A DNA stretch of 64,000 bases. Origin: Anaerolineales bacterium. Its GTDB lineage: Bacteria > Chloroflexota > Anaerolineae > Anaerolineales > RBG-16-64-43. The notes under the pieces were generated by a model that had not been told where the DNA came from, did not search any database, and was given only the letters and a program-made list of their open reading frames with translations. Below, piece by piece: positions 8,574 through 16,646 of this stretch. The stretch lies in the NCBI GenBank assembly GCA_016928575.1, contig JAFGKK010000002.1:1-64000 (forward strand), read 5' to 3'. Position numbers and translations under genes: made by a program. Position 1 is the first letter of the stretch; the number at the start of each line of letters is the position of its first letter.

Positions 8574-9883
8574 AATCCTCTCCGCAGGAATCCGCCTTGC
8601 GGCGCAACCGGCGACTGCGGATCGGAATCCCGGTCCTTGCGGCGCTCCTGCTGATACCCTTCCTCAGTGTCCTCTTCCGAAGAGTCCCGGCGCCGGCGCT
8701 TTCGCTCGAACAAACCGGGATGAAAAATTTCGACCCCGGGGATTTCGACGCCGTGCATTCCCCCGCGGATCCGGCGGGGCGGGAGTATCTGATATTCGGC
8801 AATGTAGCGCATTCCCAGGCTCCGGATGCGCAAGCCGGGGGCGGAGCCTTTCTCGGACGCTGGGAAGGTTACGGCTACGGTCCGCCGGTAAAACGGGATT
8901 GGAAATACGTGCTTGCGATCCGCAGCATTTCGCCGCACGGGGGAAGCGCCTACTGGTGGGCCGGAACCGACCTCCAATATCCGTCCCAGGTTATGGAAAT
9001 CGAGTTCCGGTTTGTGCCGGGGGATCCCGCCGCCGTCGAATGGAGATTTGAGGAAGGGGGCGCGGAGTTCGTCTGGCGGTTCGCACTCGACCCGCTGAGC
9101 GGCCTGCTCGAAGGATGGCGGACAAGAACATCTTCCGGAGAGGTTTGGGGGCCGGTCGAGCTCGGGCGCGGGCGTGCGTTCCGCGTGTTTCGGGATTATA
9201 CCGCGCATCTGGCGGAGAAGCGCATCCGCGCCGAATTCTACCGCGACGATTGGCTTTCCCGCTACTATGGAAAGGGCTTCCTGGTCTACCTCCCCGAAGG
9301 GTATGAGGAGCGGCCGGAGAAAACCTGGCCGTTGATATTTTTTCTGCACGGGTCCGGGGACCGCGGGGACAATCCCTTCCGCTTGGCGAAAGCCAGCCCG
9401 CTGATGATGATCCGGGAAAAGGGGCCGCTCCCGTTCATCATCGCCGCTCCGCTCTTGGGGGATTCCGCGGACTATGCATCCTTCCCCGAACCCTATCTCG
9501 ACGGAGCGCTGGAGCAGGTGCTGGCGGATTACCGGGTGGACCGCCGCCGAATCTACCTCACCGGGATCAGCATGGGCGGGGAGGCGGCTTACCGGTTCGC
9601 CCGCCATCGGCCGGAGGCTTTCGCCGCGGTCGCGCCGCTGGCGGCTTACCTGTATGCCCCGGAGGGTCTGGCGGCCGCGCGCGATCTGCCCTTTTGGGTG
9701 ATCCATGGAGCGGAAGATGCCGCGGTCCCTCTCGGTATGGCGCAACGCGCGGTCGAGGCCCTGGTCCGGGCGGGGGCGGACGTGAAGTTCACGGTGCTGG
9801 AAGGCTGCGATCACGATGTGTGGACAAGGACCTATCTCGACGATGATTTTTACGCTTGGCTGCTGCAGCACCGCCGCGGTTAA
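8570..9883 (+). CDS. Membrane-anchored alpha/beta-hydrolase (esterase / depolymerase-like)
   Basis: A 437-residue protein. Basic residues and a hydrophobic segment (about 20-40) form an N-terminal signal anchor. Residues about 45-220 form a beta-rich region with no known family. The C-terminal half is an alpha/beta-hydrolase: oxyanion region [11 protein letters not shown], nucleophile Ser334 in GISMGG, Asp383 in HGAEDAAVP and His415 in GCDHDVW. This resembles the PHB-depolymerase/feruloyl-esterase-like secreted esterases with a [16 protein letters not shown] start. The ATG overlaps the SUMF1 stop (ATGA), so the GH26, SUMF1-fold and esterase products probably act together outside the membrane on a polysaccharide, with this enzyme removing acyl groups (inference). 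Confidence 0.85.
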   Translation: MKSSPQESALRRNRRLRIGIPVLAALLLIPFLSVLFRRVPAPALSLEQTGMKNFDPGDFDAVHSPADPAGREYLIFGNVAHSQAPDAQAGGGAFLGRWEGYGYGPPVKRDWKYVLAIRSISPHGGSAYWWAGTDLQYPSQVMEIEFRFVPGDPAAVEWRFEEGGAEFVWRFALDPLSGLLEGWRTRTSSGEVWGPVELGRGRAFRVFRDYTAHLAEKRIRAEFYRDDWLSRYYGKGFLVYLPEGYEERPEKTWPLIFFLHGSGDRGDNPFRLAKASPLMMIREKGPLPFIIAAPLLGDSADYASFPEPYLDGALEQVLADYRVDRRRIYLTGISMGGEAAYRFARHRPEAFAAVAPLAAYLYAPEGLAAARDLPFWVIHGAEDAAVPLGMAQRAVEALVRAGADVKFTVLEGCDHDVWTRTYLDDDFYAWLLQHRRG

Positions 9884-10040
9884 GCGGATCCGCTTCGCGC
9901 TGTCGTTCGGGCCGGCTGTGGAGTACGGCCGGAGATTTCCGGGCGAGCACCGTCCCGGCGATGCCGGCGCCAACTCCGTGGCAAGCCCGCATAGAGGCTT
10001 CCGTGGAGACGGAGGCGCGCACGCGCTTGCGCGAATCCTA

Positions 10041-10046
10041 TATAAT
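10041..10046 (+). promoter_or_regulatory. Candidate -10 box of the small basic protein gene
   Basis: A perfect TATAAT within CCTATATAATGG, about 100 nt before the ATG. No clear TTGACA-like -35 is seen at 17 nt. Confidence 0.4.
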
Positions 10047-10145
10047 GGAGATGCAGTCGGCGACCGGCGGCGGACAGCATCGGAGGATCCGCCCGCACGG
10101 GAAGCCTCCGGGATGGAACAGGAAACAAACATGAAAGGAGCAGTC

Positions 10146-10343
10146 ATGGCAAAGAAACCCGTAAAACGCGCGAAGAAGAAAACCACCGGAACCAAACGGA
10201 CGACTCACCGCAGTTCCAAGGGGACGAAACTCTACGCCGTCCGCGATAAAAAGGGCCGCTTCAAGGACATCCAGACCTACAAGCGGGCCCACGGCGCGGA
10301 TATCCGCAAGAAGGCAAAGAAGGAAAAACGGAAGAGTCGGTAA
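10146..10343 (+). CDS. Small Lys-rich basic protein
   Basis: A 65-residue protein in which nearly half of the residues are Lys or Arg. The N-terminal third (MAKKPVKRAKKKTTGTKR) looks like a histone-H1/Hc1-type tail; the core KLYAVRDKKGRFKDIQTYKR followed by AHGADIRKK is more ordered. I believe similar small proteins with the FKDIQ(T/S)YKRAHG core occur widely in bacteria without a known role, but I cannot check this here. Nucleic-acid binding is likely from charge alone. The start at 10146 is preferred over ATG 10131 because AAAGGAG (10134-10140) sits five nt before it. It has its own likely promoter. Confidence 0.75.
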   Translation: MAKKPVKRAKKKTTGTKRTTHRSSKGTKLYAVRDKKGRFKDIQTYKRAHGADIRKKAKKEKRKSR

Positions 10344-10372
10344 ACGACTCCTGTAAAAGCGGGAGAAATCTT

Positions 10373-10411
10373 TCGGGAGACCGCCTTCCGGCAGGAAGGG
10401 AGGTCTCCCGA
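10373..10411. terminator. Hairpin downstream of the small basic protein gene
   Basis: Ten-base arms TCGGGAGACC (10373-10382) and GGTCTCCCGA (10402-10411) enclose a second small hairpin (TTCC..GGAA). There is no good T-run after it, so it may act as a weak terminator or as mRNA 3'-end protection. Confidence 0.4.
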
Positions 10412-10475
10412 TGTCTTGGGCGGGATTGGCGGTTTCGGGAACGCCGCGGCGAAACGGAAACCGGGGAGCGGACGG

Positions 10476-10906
10476 ATGGAACCGATTTTGGCGCGCTGCG
10501 GATATCGTTGCGATCTGTGCCTGGCCTTTCGTCCGAACGTCGAATGCCGCCCCCCGAACCGGAAAAAATGAGCGACGGGTGGCGCAAGTATTTCGGCTTC
10601 CGGATCCCGGCGGAAAAGATCGATTGCGAAGGCTGTCGGACGGATACTCCCGTCCTGATCGATGCGGAATGTCCGGTCCGGCCGTGCGTCCTGCAAAAGG
10701 GGTTGGAGCATTGCGCCGAGTGCGGGGAATACATTTGTGAAAAGCTGAGGGGGAGAATTGTCGACCGCGCGGAATTGGAAAAGAAACGCGGGGAGGGCAT
10801 CCCCGAGGAGGATTACCTCTGTTTCATCAGGCCGTACGAAAATTTTCTGCGGTTGGAGGAATTGAGGAATAACCGGAGCACCTGCCAAGACCGTTCACTT
10901 CCATAG
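10476..10906 (+). pseudogene. DUF3795 Cys-rich protein with an apparent frameshift at A6
   Basis: The beginning MEPILARCGYRCDLCLAFR (ATG 10476) reaches TGA at 10569-10571. The rest of the same family pattern (MSDGWRKYFGFRIPAEKIDCEGC, CPVRPCVLQKGLEHCAEC, RPYENFLRLEEL) follows in the -1 frame up to 10906. The join is the run AAAAAA at 10563-10568, where a -1 slip restores an uninterrupted protein of about 143 residues. The spaced Cys motifs (C-x3-C-x2-C, C-x2-C, C-x2-C) suggest metal binding. The family has no established function. Either a homopolymer error in the assembly or a real slip site explains it. Start supported by GGGGAG about ten nt upstream. Confidence 0.75.
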
Positions 10907-11180
10907 AACAACCGGCACTGCTCAGGCTGTCCATTTCCATGAAAAAAGCGATGCCTGCGTTCCTGATTTTATTCGCCGCTCCGGCGACCGTCCTCGCGAA
11001 GCGGAAGTGGTCGAAGCTGGGAGTCCGGTGTTTTTCTATGATTCGATGCGTTCCGCCCAAGTTCGCCCCCGGTGGAGAACTTACCGAGGGTAGGTGCGGG
11101 CATGGCGATCCGGACACGCGGGAGGACTCCGTTCGGGTAGCCCCCCTTCCTTCCAGGTCCATCCGCCGTTGAAGGAACGG

Positions 11181-12581
11181 TTACCCCGCGGCGTCCCAGC
11201 AGTAGGTGCAGACTTTCTCCTTCGGCAATCCGATCGCTTCCACCATGTCGTTGAGGGTTTGGTAGCGCAGGCTGGTCAGGTTCAAGCGGGTGCGGATGCG
11301 GTCGACCATCGCCCGCTGTTGGGGGGAATCCGGGACCGCGTATTCCGCGAGATTGGGTTCCTCCTGGCCCGCCAGTTCGCGGATCGCCTGGCGGCCGGCG
11401 AGGTCGAAATCCGAGCGCGAGCGCGAAAAATTCAGAAAGCGGCAGCCGAAGATGAGCGGCGGGCAGGCCGGACGCATGTGCACCTCTTTTGCTCCGTAGT
11501 CGTACAGGCGGTCGATCGTCTCGCGCAGCTGGGTGCCGCGGACGATCGAATCCTCGCACAACAGCAGGCGCTTCCCCTGGATCAGGTCGAACACCGGGAT
11601 CAGCTTCATCCGCGCCACGAGATTCCGGATGTGCTGGTCCTGGGGCATGAAACTGCGCGGCCAAGTGGGGGTGTATTTGACGAACGGGCGGCTGTAGGGG
11701 ATGCGGGCTTGGTTGGCGTATCCGATCGCGTGGCCGATCCCCGAATCGGGCACGCCGGCCACCAAATCCACCTCGACGCTGTCGCGGCGGGCGAGGATCG
11801 CACCGCTGCGGTTGCGCATCACCTCGACGTTCACCCCCTCGTAGGAGGAAGCCGGGTAGCCGTAGTACACCCACAGGAACGCGCAGATGCGCAGGCCGTC
11901 GCCCGCGGGGATGAGCTTCTGCATCCCGTCCGGGGTGAGGAGCACGACTTCGCCCGGACCGAGTTCGTAGTGCAAGCGGAAATCCAAATTGGCGAGGGCG
12001 CAGCTTTCCATGGTGGCGCAATACGCACCCTCCTTTTCCCCGATGATGACCGGAGTCCGGCCGAACCGGTCGCGGGCGGCGTAGACTCCCTCGGACGCGA
12101 GCAGGAGCAGCGAGCACGAACCGTCGATGATCGACTGCGCCCGCCGGATTCCTTCGGCGAACGAGGCGCCTTGGTCGATCAGCGAGGCCACCAATTCGGT
12201 GGGATTGAGCTCGCTGCCGCTCATCTCCAGGAAATGCCCGGTGTGGTCGGTGAAAGCCTGCTTGGCGATCGGCTCGATGTTGTTGATCCGGCCGACGGTG
12301 GTCAGCGCGTAGTGGCCGAGGTGCGAGCGGATGATCAGCGGCTGGGCTTCGGTGTCGCTGATGCATCCGATGCCCAGGTTGCCGTCCATTTTTCGCAGGT
12401 CGTCCTCGAACTTTGACCGGAACTGGGTGTTCTCGATGTTGTGAATGGCGCGCTCGAACCCGCGCTTGCCGAGCACCACCATGCCGCCGCGGCTGGTCCC
12501 CAAATGCGAGTGGTAATCGGTCCCGTAGAACAGGTCGTTCACGCAATCTTCTTTGGAGACGACGCCGAAAAAACCGCCCAT
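11181..12581 (-). CDS. Amidophosphoribosyltransferase-like protein (PurF fold) lacking the N-terminal Cys
   Basis: A 466-residue protein with PurF organisation: an N-terminal Ntn-type glutaminase-like domain (YHSHLGTSRGGM, FGRTPVI) and a C-terminal phosphoribosyltransferase domain with the PRPP loop CEDSIVRGTQLR (about residues 340-352). PurF makes 5-phosphoribosylamine from PRPP and glutamine, the first step of purine synthesis. Here the start is MGGFFGVVSKEDC rather than the usual Met-Cys-Gly; the nucleophilic Cys after Met is Gly, and the nearest Cys is residue 13. The variant may use ammonia, or may not be a purine enzyme. The C-terminal CTYCWDAAG has two Cys. RBS AGAAGGAAAG precedes the ATG. 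It stands alone and is convergent with the genes upstream. Confidence 0.85.
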   Translation of the reverse strand: MGGFFGVVSKEDCVNDLFYGTDYHSHLGTSRGGMVVLGKRGFERAIHNIENTQFRSKFEDDLRKMDGNLGIGCISDTEAQPLIIRSHLGHYALTTVGRINNIEPIAKQAFTDHTGHFLEMSGSELNPTELVASLIDQGASFAEGIRRAQSIIDGSCSLLLLASEGVYAARDRFGRTPVIIGEKEGAYCATMESCALANLDFRLHYELGPGEVVLLTPDGMQKLIPAGDGLRICAFLWVYYGYPASSYEGVNVEVMRNRSGAILARRDSVEVDLVAGVPDSGIGHAIGYANQARIPYSRPFVKYTPTWPRSFMPQDQHIRNLVARMKLIPVFDLIQGKRLLLCEDSIVRGTQLRETIDRLYDYGAKEVHMRPACPPLIFGCRFLNFSRSRSDFDLAGRQAIRELAGQEEPNLAEYAVPDSPQQRAMVDRIRTRLNLTSLRYQTLNDMVEAIGLPKEKVCTYCWDAAG

Positions 12582-12768
12582 GAATTCTTTCCTTCTGCGA
12601 GGTGGGATGGATCAAGTTTAACGCTTCTTGCGGATTCTGCCTATATGCCGGACGCGGGGACCGTCTTCGGCCGGGGCGGCCGGCCTTCGTCCGCCGCCGG
12701 CCGCGGATCCGGCTTCGCCGGGGAATTCCGGTGCGCGCACAATCCCGGCGGAAGCGAACCGCGGTTTT

Positions 12769-12777
12769 TGATAGAAT
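12769..12777 (+). promoter_or_regulatory. Extended -10 promoter (TGATAGAAT)
   Basis: TGA followed by TAGAAT, about 84 nt before the SdpI-like gene. The same TTTGATAGAAT string occurs at 34992-35002 before elp3. No -35 match is evident. Confidence 0.5.
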
Positions 12778-12860
12778 AACCGCGCAGGATATTCTCGCTG
12801 GGATGATCGGCCGTGCGGAACTCCGCCGGGGGATTGTCCGCGCGGGCCGCGGGAGGACTC

Positions 12861-13202
12861 ATGGCCATCCTCAAGGCGATCTACATTATCGGAGGGGCGC
12901 TGTTGATCGCGCTTTCCCTCCCCTTGATCCTGCGCCGGATTCCGCCGAACGCCTTCTATGGATTCCGGGTCCGCTGGACGATGGAGGATCCGGAGCTTTG
13001 GTACCCGGTGAACGCGTATGCGGGTAAGTGGATGGCCTTGGTCGGCTGTTGTTCCATCCTGGGTTCGATCGGCCTGGCGCTGCTCCCCGGAATTCCCCTC
13101 GGCCTGTACGCGTTCGGATGCCTTGGAGTTTTCGCCGCCGCGTTCACCCTGGCCCTCGTGCAATCCATCCGCTATCTGCGCGCCATGGACAGCCAGAAGT
13201 AA
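12861..13202 (+). CDS. SdpI/YhfL-like small membrane protein
   Basis: A 113-residue protein with three likely membrane segments (about 8-25, 54-75 and 78-100). Between the first two is the pattern IPPNAFYGFRVRWTMEDPELWYPVNAYAGKW, which matches the SdpI family signature N-x2-Y-G-xR-...-W...N...G. In Bacillus, SdpI is an immunity and signalling protein against the SdpC toxin; most environmental members are uncharacterised. The start is set by GGGAGGA five nt upstream of ATG 12861. Its own extended -10 promoter lies upstream. No toxin gene is seen next to it. Confidence 0.75.
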   Translation: MAILKAIYIIGGALLIALSLPLILRRIPPNAFYGFRVRWTMEDPELWYPVNAYAGKWMALVGCCSILGSIGLALLPGIPLGLYAFGCLGVFAAAFTLALVQSIRYLRAMDSQK

Positions 13203-13326
13203 GCCGCCCCGCGTCATGCGTGGAAAACCGTTTCCCTCCGCGGCGGCGGAGGAGGCGCCCGCCTCGATCCGTTTCCGCCGAAACCGGCGAATCGGAAGAT
13301 CAGCTCGCTTTCGAAAAGGAGAATCG

Positions 13327-14034
13327 ATGAAACCGCCGGCCTGGTTCCACGATCAGACGAGTCCGGCGGGGGGCGATTATTCCGATCCGGCCCAGGCGGC
13401 CGTGTACGATCGGCGCCACCAGAGTTTCCGGGATTACCGCCAGGAAGCCGAAGCCGTGGTGCACGCGCTGGGATTGACGTCCGAGCACAGCGTGGTGGAT
13501 ATCGGCTGCGGCACCGGCGCTTTCGCTTTGAACGCCGCGCCGCTTCTCCGCAAGGTATACGCGGTCGACGTTTCCCCGGCCATGCTGGAATACTGCCGCC
13601 GCCGGGCCGCCGAACGGGATCTGCGGAACTTTGTTTTCCACCGCGGCGGATTTCTCACCTACGAGCACGACGCGGATCCGGTCGATGCGGCCGTTTCCAC
13701 CGCCGTCCTCCACCACCTCCCGGATTTTTGGAAGCACCTTGGCCTGCGGCGGGTGCACCGAATGCTGAGGCGCGGCGGACGGCTCCGCCTTTTCGACATC
13801 GTTTTCCCAGGGGCGATGGAGGACTTCCGCGGGCCGATTGAGGCATGGATCAATTCCATGCGAAAACAGGTCGGCGCCGAGTTCGCCGCCGAAGCCGAAA
13901 CCCATATCCGCGAAGAGTTCAGCACCTACGATTGGATTATGGAAGGATCGCTGACCCGGGCCGGATTCCGGATCGACCGGATTGAGCCGGACCGCGAATT
14001 CGGTGTTGCGTATCTGTGCACCAAGCCGGACTAG
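13327..14034 (+). CDS. Class I SAM-dependent methyltransferase
   Basis: A 235-residue Rossmann-fold methyltransferase. Motif I is VVDIGCGTGAF (about 56-66), the acidic end of beta 2 is VYAVDVSPAML, and motif IV region is AVSTAVLHHL followed by LRRGGRLRLFDIVF. The N-terminal YSDPAQAAVYDRRHQ is common in UbiE-like small-molecule methyltransferases. Substrate unknown. Start fixed by AAAGGAG six nt upstream. A GNAT gene follows after 19 nt, as in several places in this window where a methyltransferase and an acetyltransferase lie side by side. Confidence 0.85.
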   Translation: MKPPAWFHDQTSPAGGDYSDPAQAAVYDRRHQSFRDYRQEAEAVVHALGLTSEHSVVDIGCGTGAFALNAAPLLRKVYAVDVSPAMLEYCRRRAAERDLRNFVFHRGGFLTYEHDADPVDAAVSTAVLHHLPDFWKHLGLRRVHRMLRRGGRLRLFDIVFPGAMEDFRGPIEAWINSMRKQVGAEFAAEAETHIREEFSTYDWIMEGSLTRAGFRIDRIEPDREFGVAYLCTKPD

Positions 14035-14053
14035 CCTTCCCGGCGGCGGCGCG

Positions 14054-14626
14054 ATGAACCTCCGTCTGACGACCTCCCGCCTGTTCCTCCGGCCGCTCGA
14101 AATCCGGGACGCCGCCGGGATGTTCGCCTACCGGTCGTTGCCGGAGGTTTGGCGGTACCAATTCTGGTGCCCTGCGGACGAAGCGGAGATCCGCGCCTAT
14201 ATCCGCGGCCAATCGGCCCTGATGCCCGGAACGCCCGGCGCCTGGTATTCCTTGGCGATCGTATCCAGGGCGGAGGAGAGGATGATCGGAGACATCGGCG
14301 CGCATGTTTCCGCCGATGCTCCCGCCGAAGTCGAAATCGGGATCACTCTTTCCCCCGCCTTTCAGAAGCGCGGATACGCTTTGGAGGCTTTGCGGGAGAT
14401 GTTCCGGTACCTGTTCGACGCGATGGGGATGGAGCGGATCACCGCCTCCGCCGATCCGCGCAATTCGGCGTCCATCCGGCTGTTGGAGCGGGCGGGCATG
14501 CGCCGGGTGGCGGATTTTCCGGGCCGATGGGTCATCCGCGGAGAACGGGTGGATGACGCGGTGTTCTCCATTCCCCGGGAGGCTTTCCTTGTGAGGAAAC
14601 AGGCGGACGGGCCGGATTCCCGGTGA
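14054..14626 (+). CDS. GNAT family N-acetyltransferase (RimJ/RimL type)
   Basis: A 190-residue acetyltransferase. The N-terminal LTTSRLFLRPLEIRDA and the later EIGITLSPAFQKRGYALEALREM (the acetyl-CoA loop with Q/R-x-x-G-x-A-like sequence) and ADPRNSASIRLLERAGM are typical of the RimJ/RimL subgroup that acetylates N-terminal or small amines. No Shine-Dalgarno better than GGCGGCGGC is seen, and ATG 14054 lies 19 nt after the methyltransferase stop, consistent with co-transcription. Substrate not predictable. Confidence 0.85.
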   Translation: MNLRLTTSRLFLRPLEIRDAAGMFAYRSLPEVWRYQFWCPADEAEIRAYIRGQSALMPGTPGAWYSLAIVSRAEERMIGDIGAHVSADAPAEVEIGITLSPAFQKRGYALEALREMFRYLFDAMGMERITASADPRNSASIRLLERAGMRRVADFPGRWVIRGERVDDAVFSIPREAFLVRKQADGPDSR

Positions 14627-14781
14627 CAAATGGGGGTCGATCCGCCCGAATGCAACTCCGGCTTTCGCTGAACCGTACGTATAATTGGCCGGAGCGGCCT
14701 GCATCATCCGGTTGTGCGAATTGAAAGTACTCCCGCTTGGTTGTTCTCAATTGATCCCCTGCTCTCCCGCGAGGTGCCGAA

Positions 14782-15696
14782 ATGGAAACATCCGCCGTCA
14801 TCCACACCATCGGATTGAAAAAGAACTACGGCATCACCCGCGCCCTGCGCGGCCTCACCCTGGAAGTGCAGCCGGGGGAGATCTTCGGATTCCTGGGGCC
14901 CAACGGGGCCGGGAAGACGACCACCATCCGCTGTCTGCTGGATCTCATCCGCCCCAACGGCGGAGAGGTGCGCGTATTGGGGTTGAATCCCCGGAAGGAT
15001 CCGGTCGCCGTCCGGGCCCGCACCGGATATCTGCCGGGCGAATTGCACTTCGATGAAAACATGACCGTCGAAGGCGCACTGCGGTTCCTGAACCGGTTGC
15101 GGGGCGGGAAGGCGGATTGGGGCCACATCGGCCGGATCTGCGAACGGATCCATCTGGACTTGCGCCAAGCGATCCGCAACTTATCCAAAGGGAACAAACA
15201 GAAGGTCGGCGTGGTCCAGGCGCTGATGCACAAGCCGGAATTGCTGATTCTCGACGAGCCGACCTTCGGTTTGGATCCGCTTGTCCAGCGCGAAGTGCTG
15301 CGGCTGGTTCGGGAAGCCCGCCAAGACGGGGCGACTGTTTTCTTCTCCTCGCACATCCTCAGCGAAGTGCAGGAGATCGCCGACCGCGTGGGAATCATCC
15401 GCAAGGGGATCCTGGCGGAGGTGGCCGACAAGGCGGCGCTGATGGGGCGTTCGCTCCTCCGGGCGCGGATCCGGTTCCGAGAGAAGGTGGACGCGAAGGA
15501 TCTGGCAGGCCTGCCGGGGATCACGATCCTCGACCAGGAGAACGGCCGGAGCCTGACCATTCAGATCGAGGGCGAGATGGACCGGTTGATCAAGGCCCTG
15601 GCGGCCTATCCGGTGATGTTTTTCGAATCCGAACGCCCCAGTTTGGAGGAGATATTCCTTTCCTATTATACGGACGGGCCGGAGAAGAAATCCTGA
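14782..15696 (+). CDS. ABC transporter ATP-binding protein (ABC-2 type exporter)
   Basis: A 304-residue ATPase of the CcmA/DrrA class. Walker A GPNGAGKT at 39-46, a degenerate signature LSKGNKQKV (about 134-142, with Lys for Gly as common in the class), Walker B LLILDEPTFGLDP (about 154-166) and the switch SSHILSEV. The C-terminal 80 residues form the accessory domain usual for this class. It energises the permease encoded 33 nt downstream. An isolated TATAAT at 14680-14685 lies about 100 nt upstream and may drive the pair. The exported compound is unknown. Confidence 0.9.
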   Translation: METSAVIHTIGLKKNYGITRALRGLTLEVQPGEIFGFLGPNGAGKTTTIRCLLDLIRPNGGEVRVLGLNPRKDPVAVRARTGYLPGELHFDENMTVEGALRFLNRLRGGKADWGHIGRICERIHLDLRQAIRNLSKGNKQKVGVVQALMHKPELLILDEPTFGLDPLVQREVLRLVREARQDGATVFFSSHILSEVQEIADRVGIIRKGILAEVADKAALMGRSLLRARIRFREKVDAKDLAGLPGITILDQENGRSLTIQIEGEMDRLIKALAAYPVMFFESERPSLEEIFLSYYTDGPEKKS

Positions 15697-15729
15697 CGGC
15701 GATTCGATCCGCACTATCCGGAGGTTGCG

Positions 15730-16593
15730 ATGACGGCGATCTTTTCCAATTCCCTTTCCCGCTTCCGCGGGCAGATCATCGGCTGGGGGCTATCGTTGGG
15801 GACTCTCGCGGCGTTCCTGACGGTTTTCTACGACACCCTCGCCGAGCAAAAGGAAAACTACATCCAACTGATGAGCAGTTACCCCAGGGAGATGTGGGCG
15901 TTCTTCGCCACCAGCGATGCGGCGCAAATGTTCACGCCGGCGGGGTTTCTGAACCTGGAATTCTACTCCTACATGCCTCTGATCATCGGCATCTTCGCCA
16001 TCCTCGGGGGGAGCGGGCTGTTGGCGGGAGACGAAGAGAACGGCACGTTGGATCTCATCCTGGGTCATCCCGTCGGCCGGACGGCGTTGTTCCTGGCCCG
16101 CCTGCTGGCGTTTCTGGCCGCCACCGCCGCCATCCTGGCCGTCACTTGGCTGGGGTTCGCGGCCGCGGTCCCCGGAACGAAGATGGACGTGGGTCTCTGG
16201 GAATTGGTATTGCCCATGGTGTCGCTGCTGGGCATCCTGATTCTCTTCGGCACCCTGGCCTTGCTGCTGAGCATGCTGCTTCCTTCGCGGCGGATGGCGG
16301 CGATGGCGTCCGGGATTGCGCTGGTGGCGTGCTACTTCATCAACGCCCTGGCGCAGATCGACGACGTGCTGGAGCCGCTGGCCAAGATCCTGCCGTTCCG
16401 ATACTATCAGGGTGGCTTGGCGATCGAGGAGATGAACTGGGGCGAGTGGGGGGTGATGCTGGGAATCTCGGCGCTGTTTATAATCGTGGCTTGGTGGCGC
16501 TTCGAACGCCGCGACATCCGCGTGGGCGGGGAGGGTGGCTGGGGGCTTCCGGCCTTCGTCTTTGGCAAGCGAAAAGCGGCGGCGGAGGATTAA
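15730..16593 (+). CDS. ABC-2 type transporter permease
   Basis: A 287-residue protein with about six membrane segments, starting with an amphipathic helix (MTAIFSNSLSRFRGQIIGW) and including the conserved coupling-type loop AGDEENGTLDLILGHPVGR, which matches ABC-2 permeases of the Nod/DrrB-like class. A large extracellular loop follows the first segment (about 35-80). It partners with the ATPase just upstream. The next gene starts 53 nt further on. Confidence 0.85.
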   Translation: MTAIFSNSLSRFRGQIIGWGLSLGTLAAFLTVFYDTLAEQKENYIQLMSSYPREMWAFFATSDAAQMFTPAGFLNLEFYSYMPLIIGIFAILGGSGLLAGDEENGTLDLILGHPVGRTALFLARLLAFLAATAAILAVTWLGFAAAVPGTKMDVGLWELVLPMVSLLGILILFGTLALLLSMLLPSRRMAAMASGIALVACYFINALAQIDDVLEPLAKILPFRYYQGGLAIEEMNWGEWGVMLGISALFIIVAWWRFERRDIRVGGEGGWGLPAFVFGKRKAAAED

Positions 16594-16646
16594 GAAAAGC
16601 CTCCCTCCGCGCCGGAATCGATGGATAAATCGGCAAAGGAGGGTGC

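Noticed and set aside
10939-11172. 77-codon frame starting MKKAMPAFLILFAAP, signal-like
   Set aside because: No Shine-Dalgarno, and the rest of the product is not protein-like; the hydrophobic start may be chance.
10969-12615. Long antisense frame opposite the PurF-like gene
   Set aside because: A shadow of the coding frame in high-GC sequence, rich in Arg/Pro/His; other long antisense frames (for example at 56771-58108 and 58255-60312) have the same nature.
12861-13202. Toxin-immunity pair with the SdpI-like gene
   Set aside because: No toxin-like gene is adjacent; the immunity role is not supported here.
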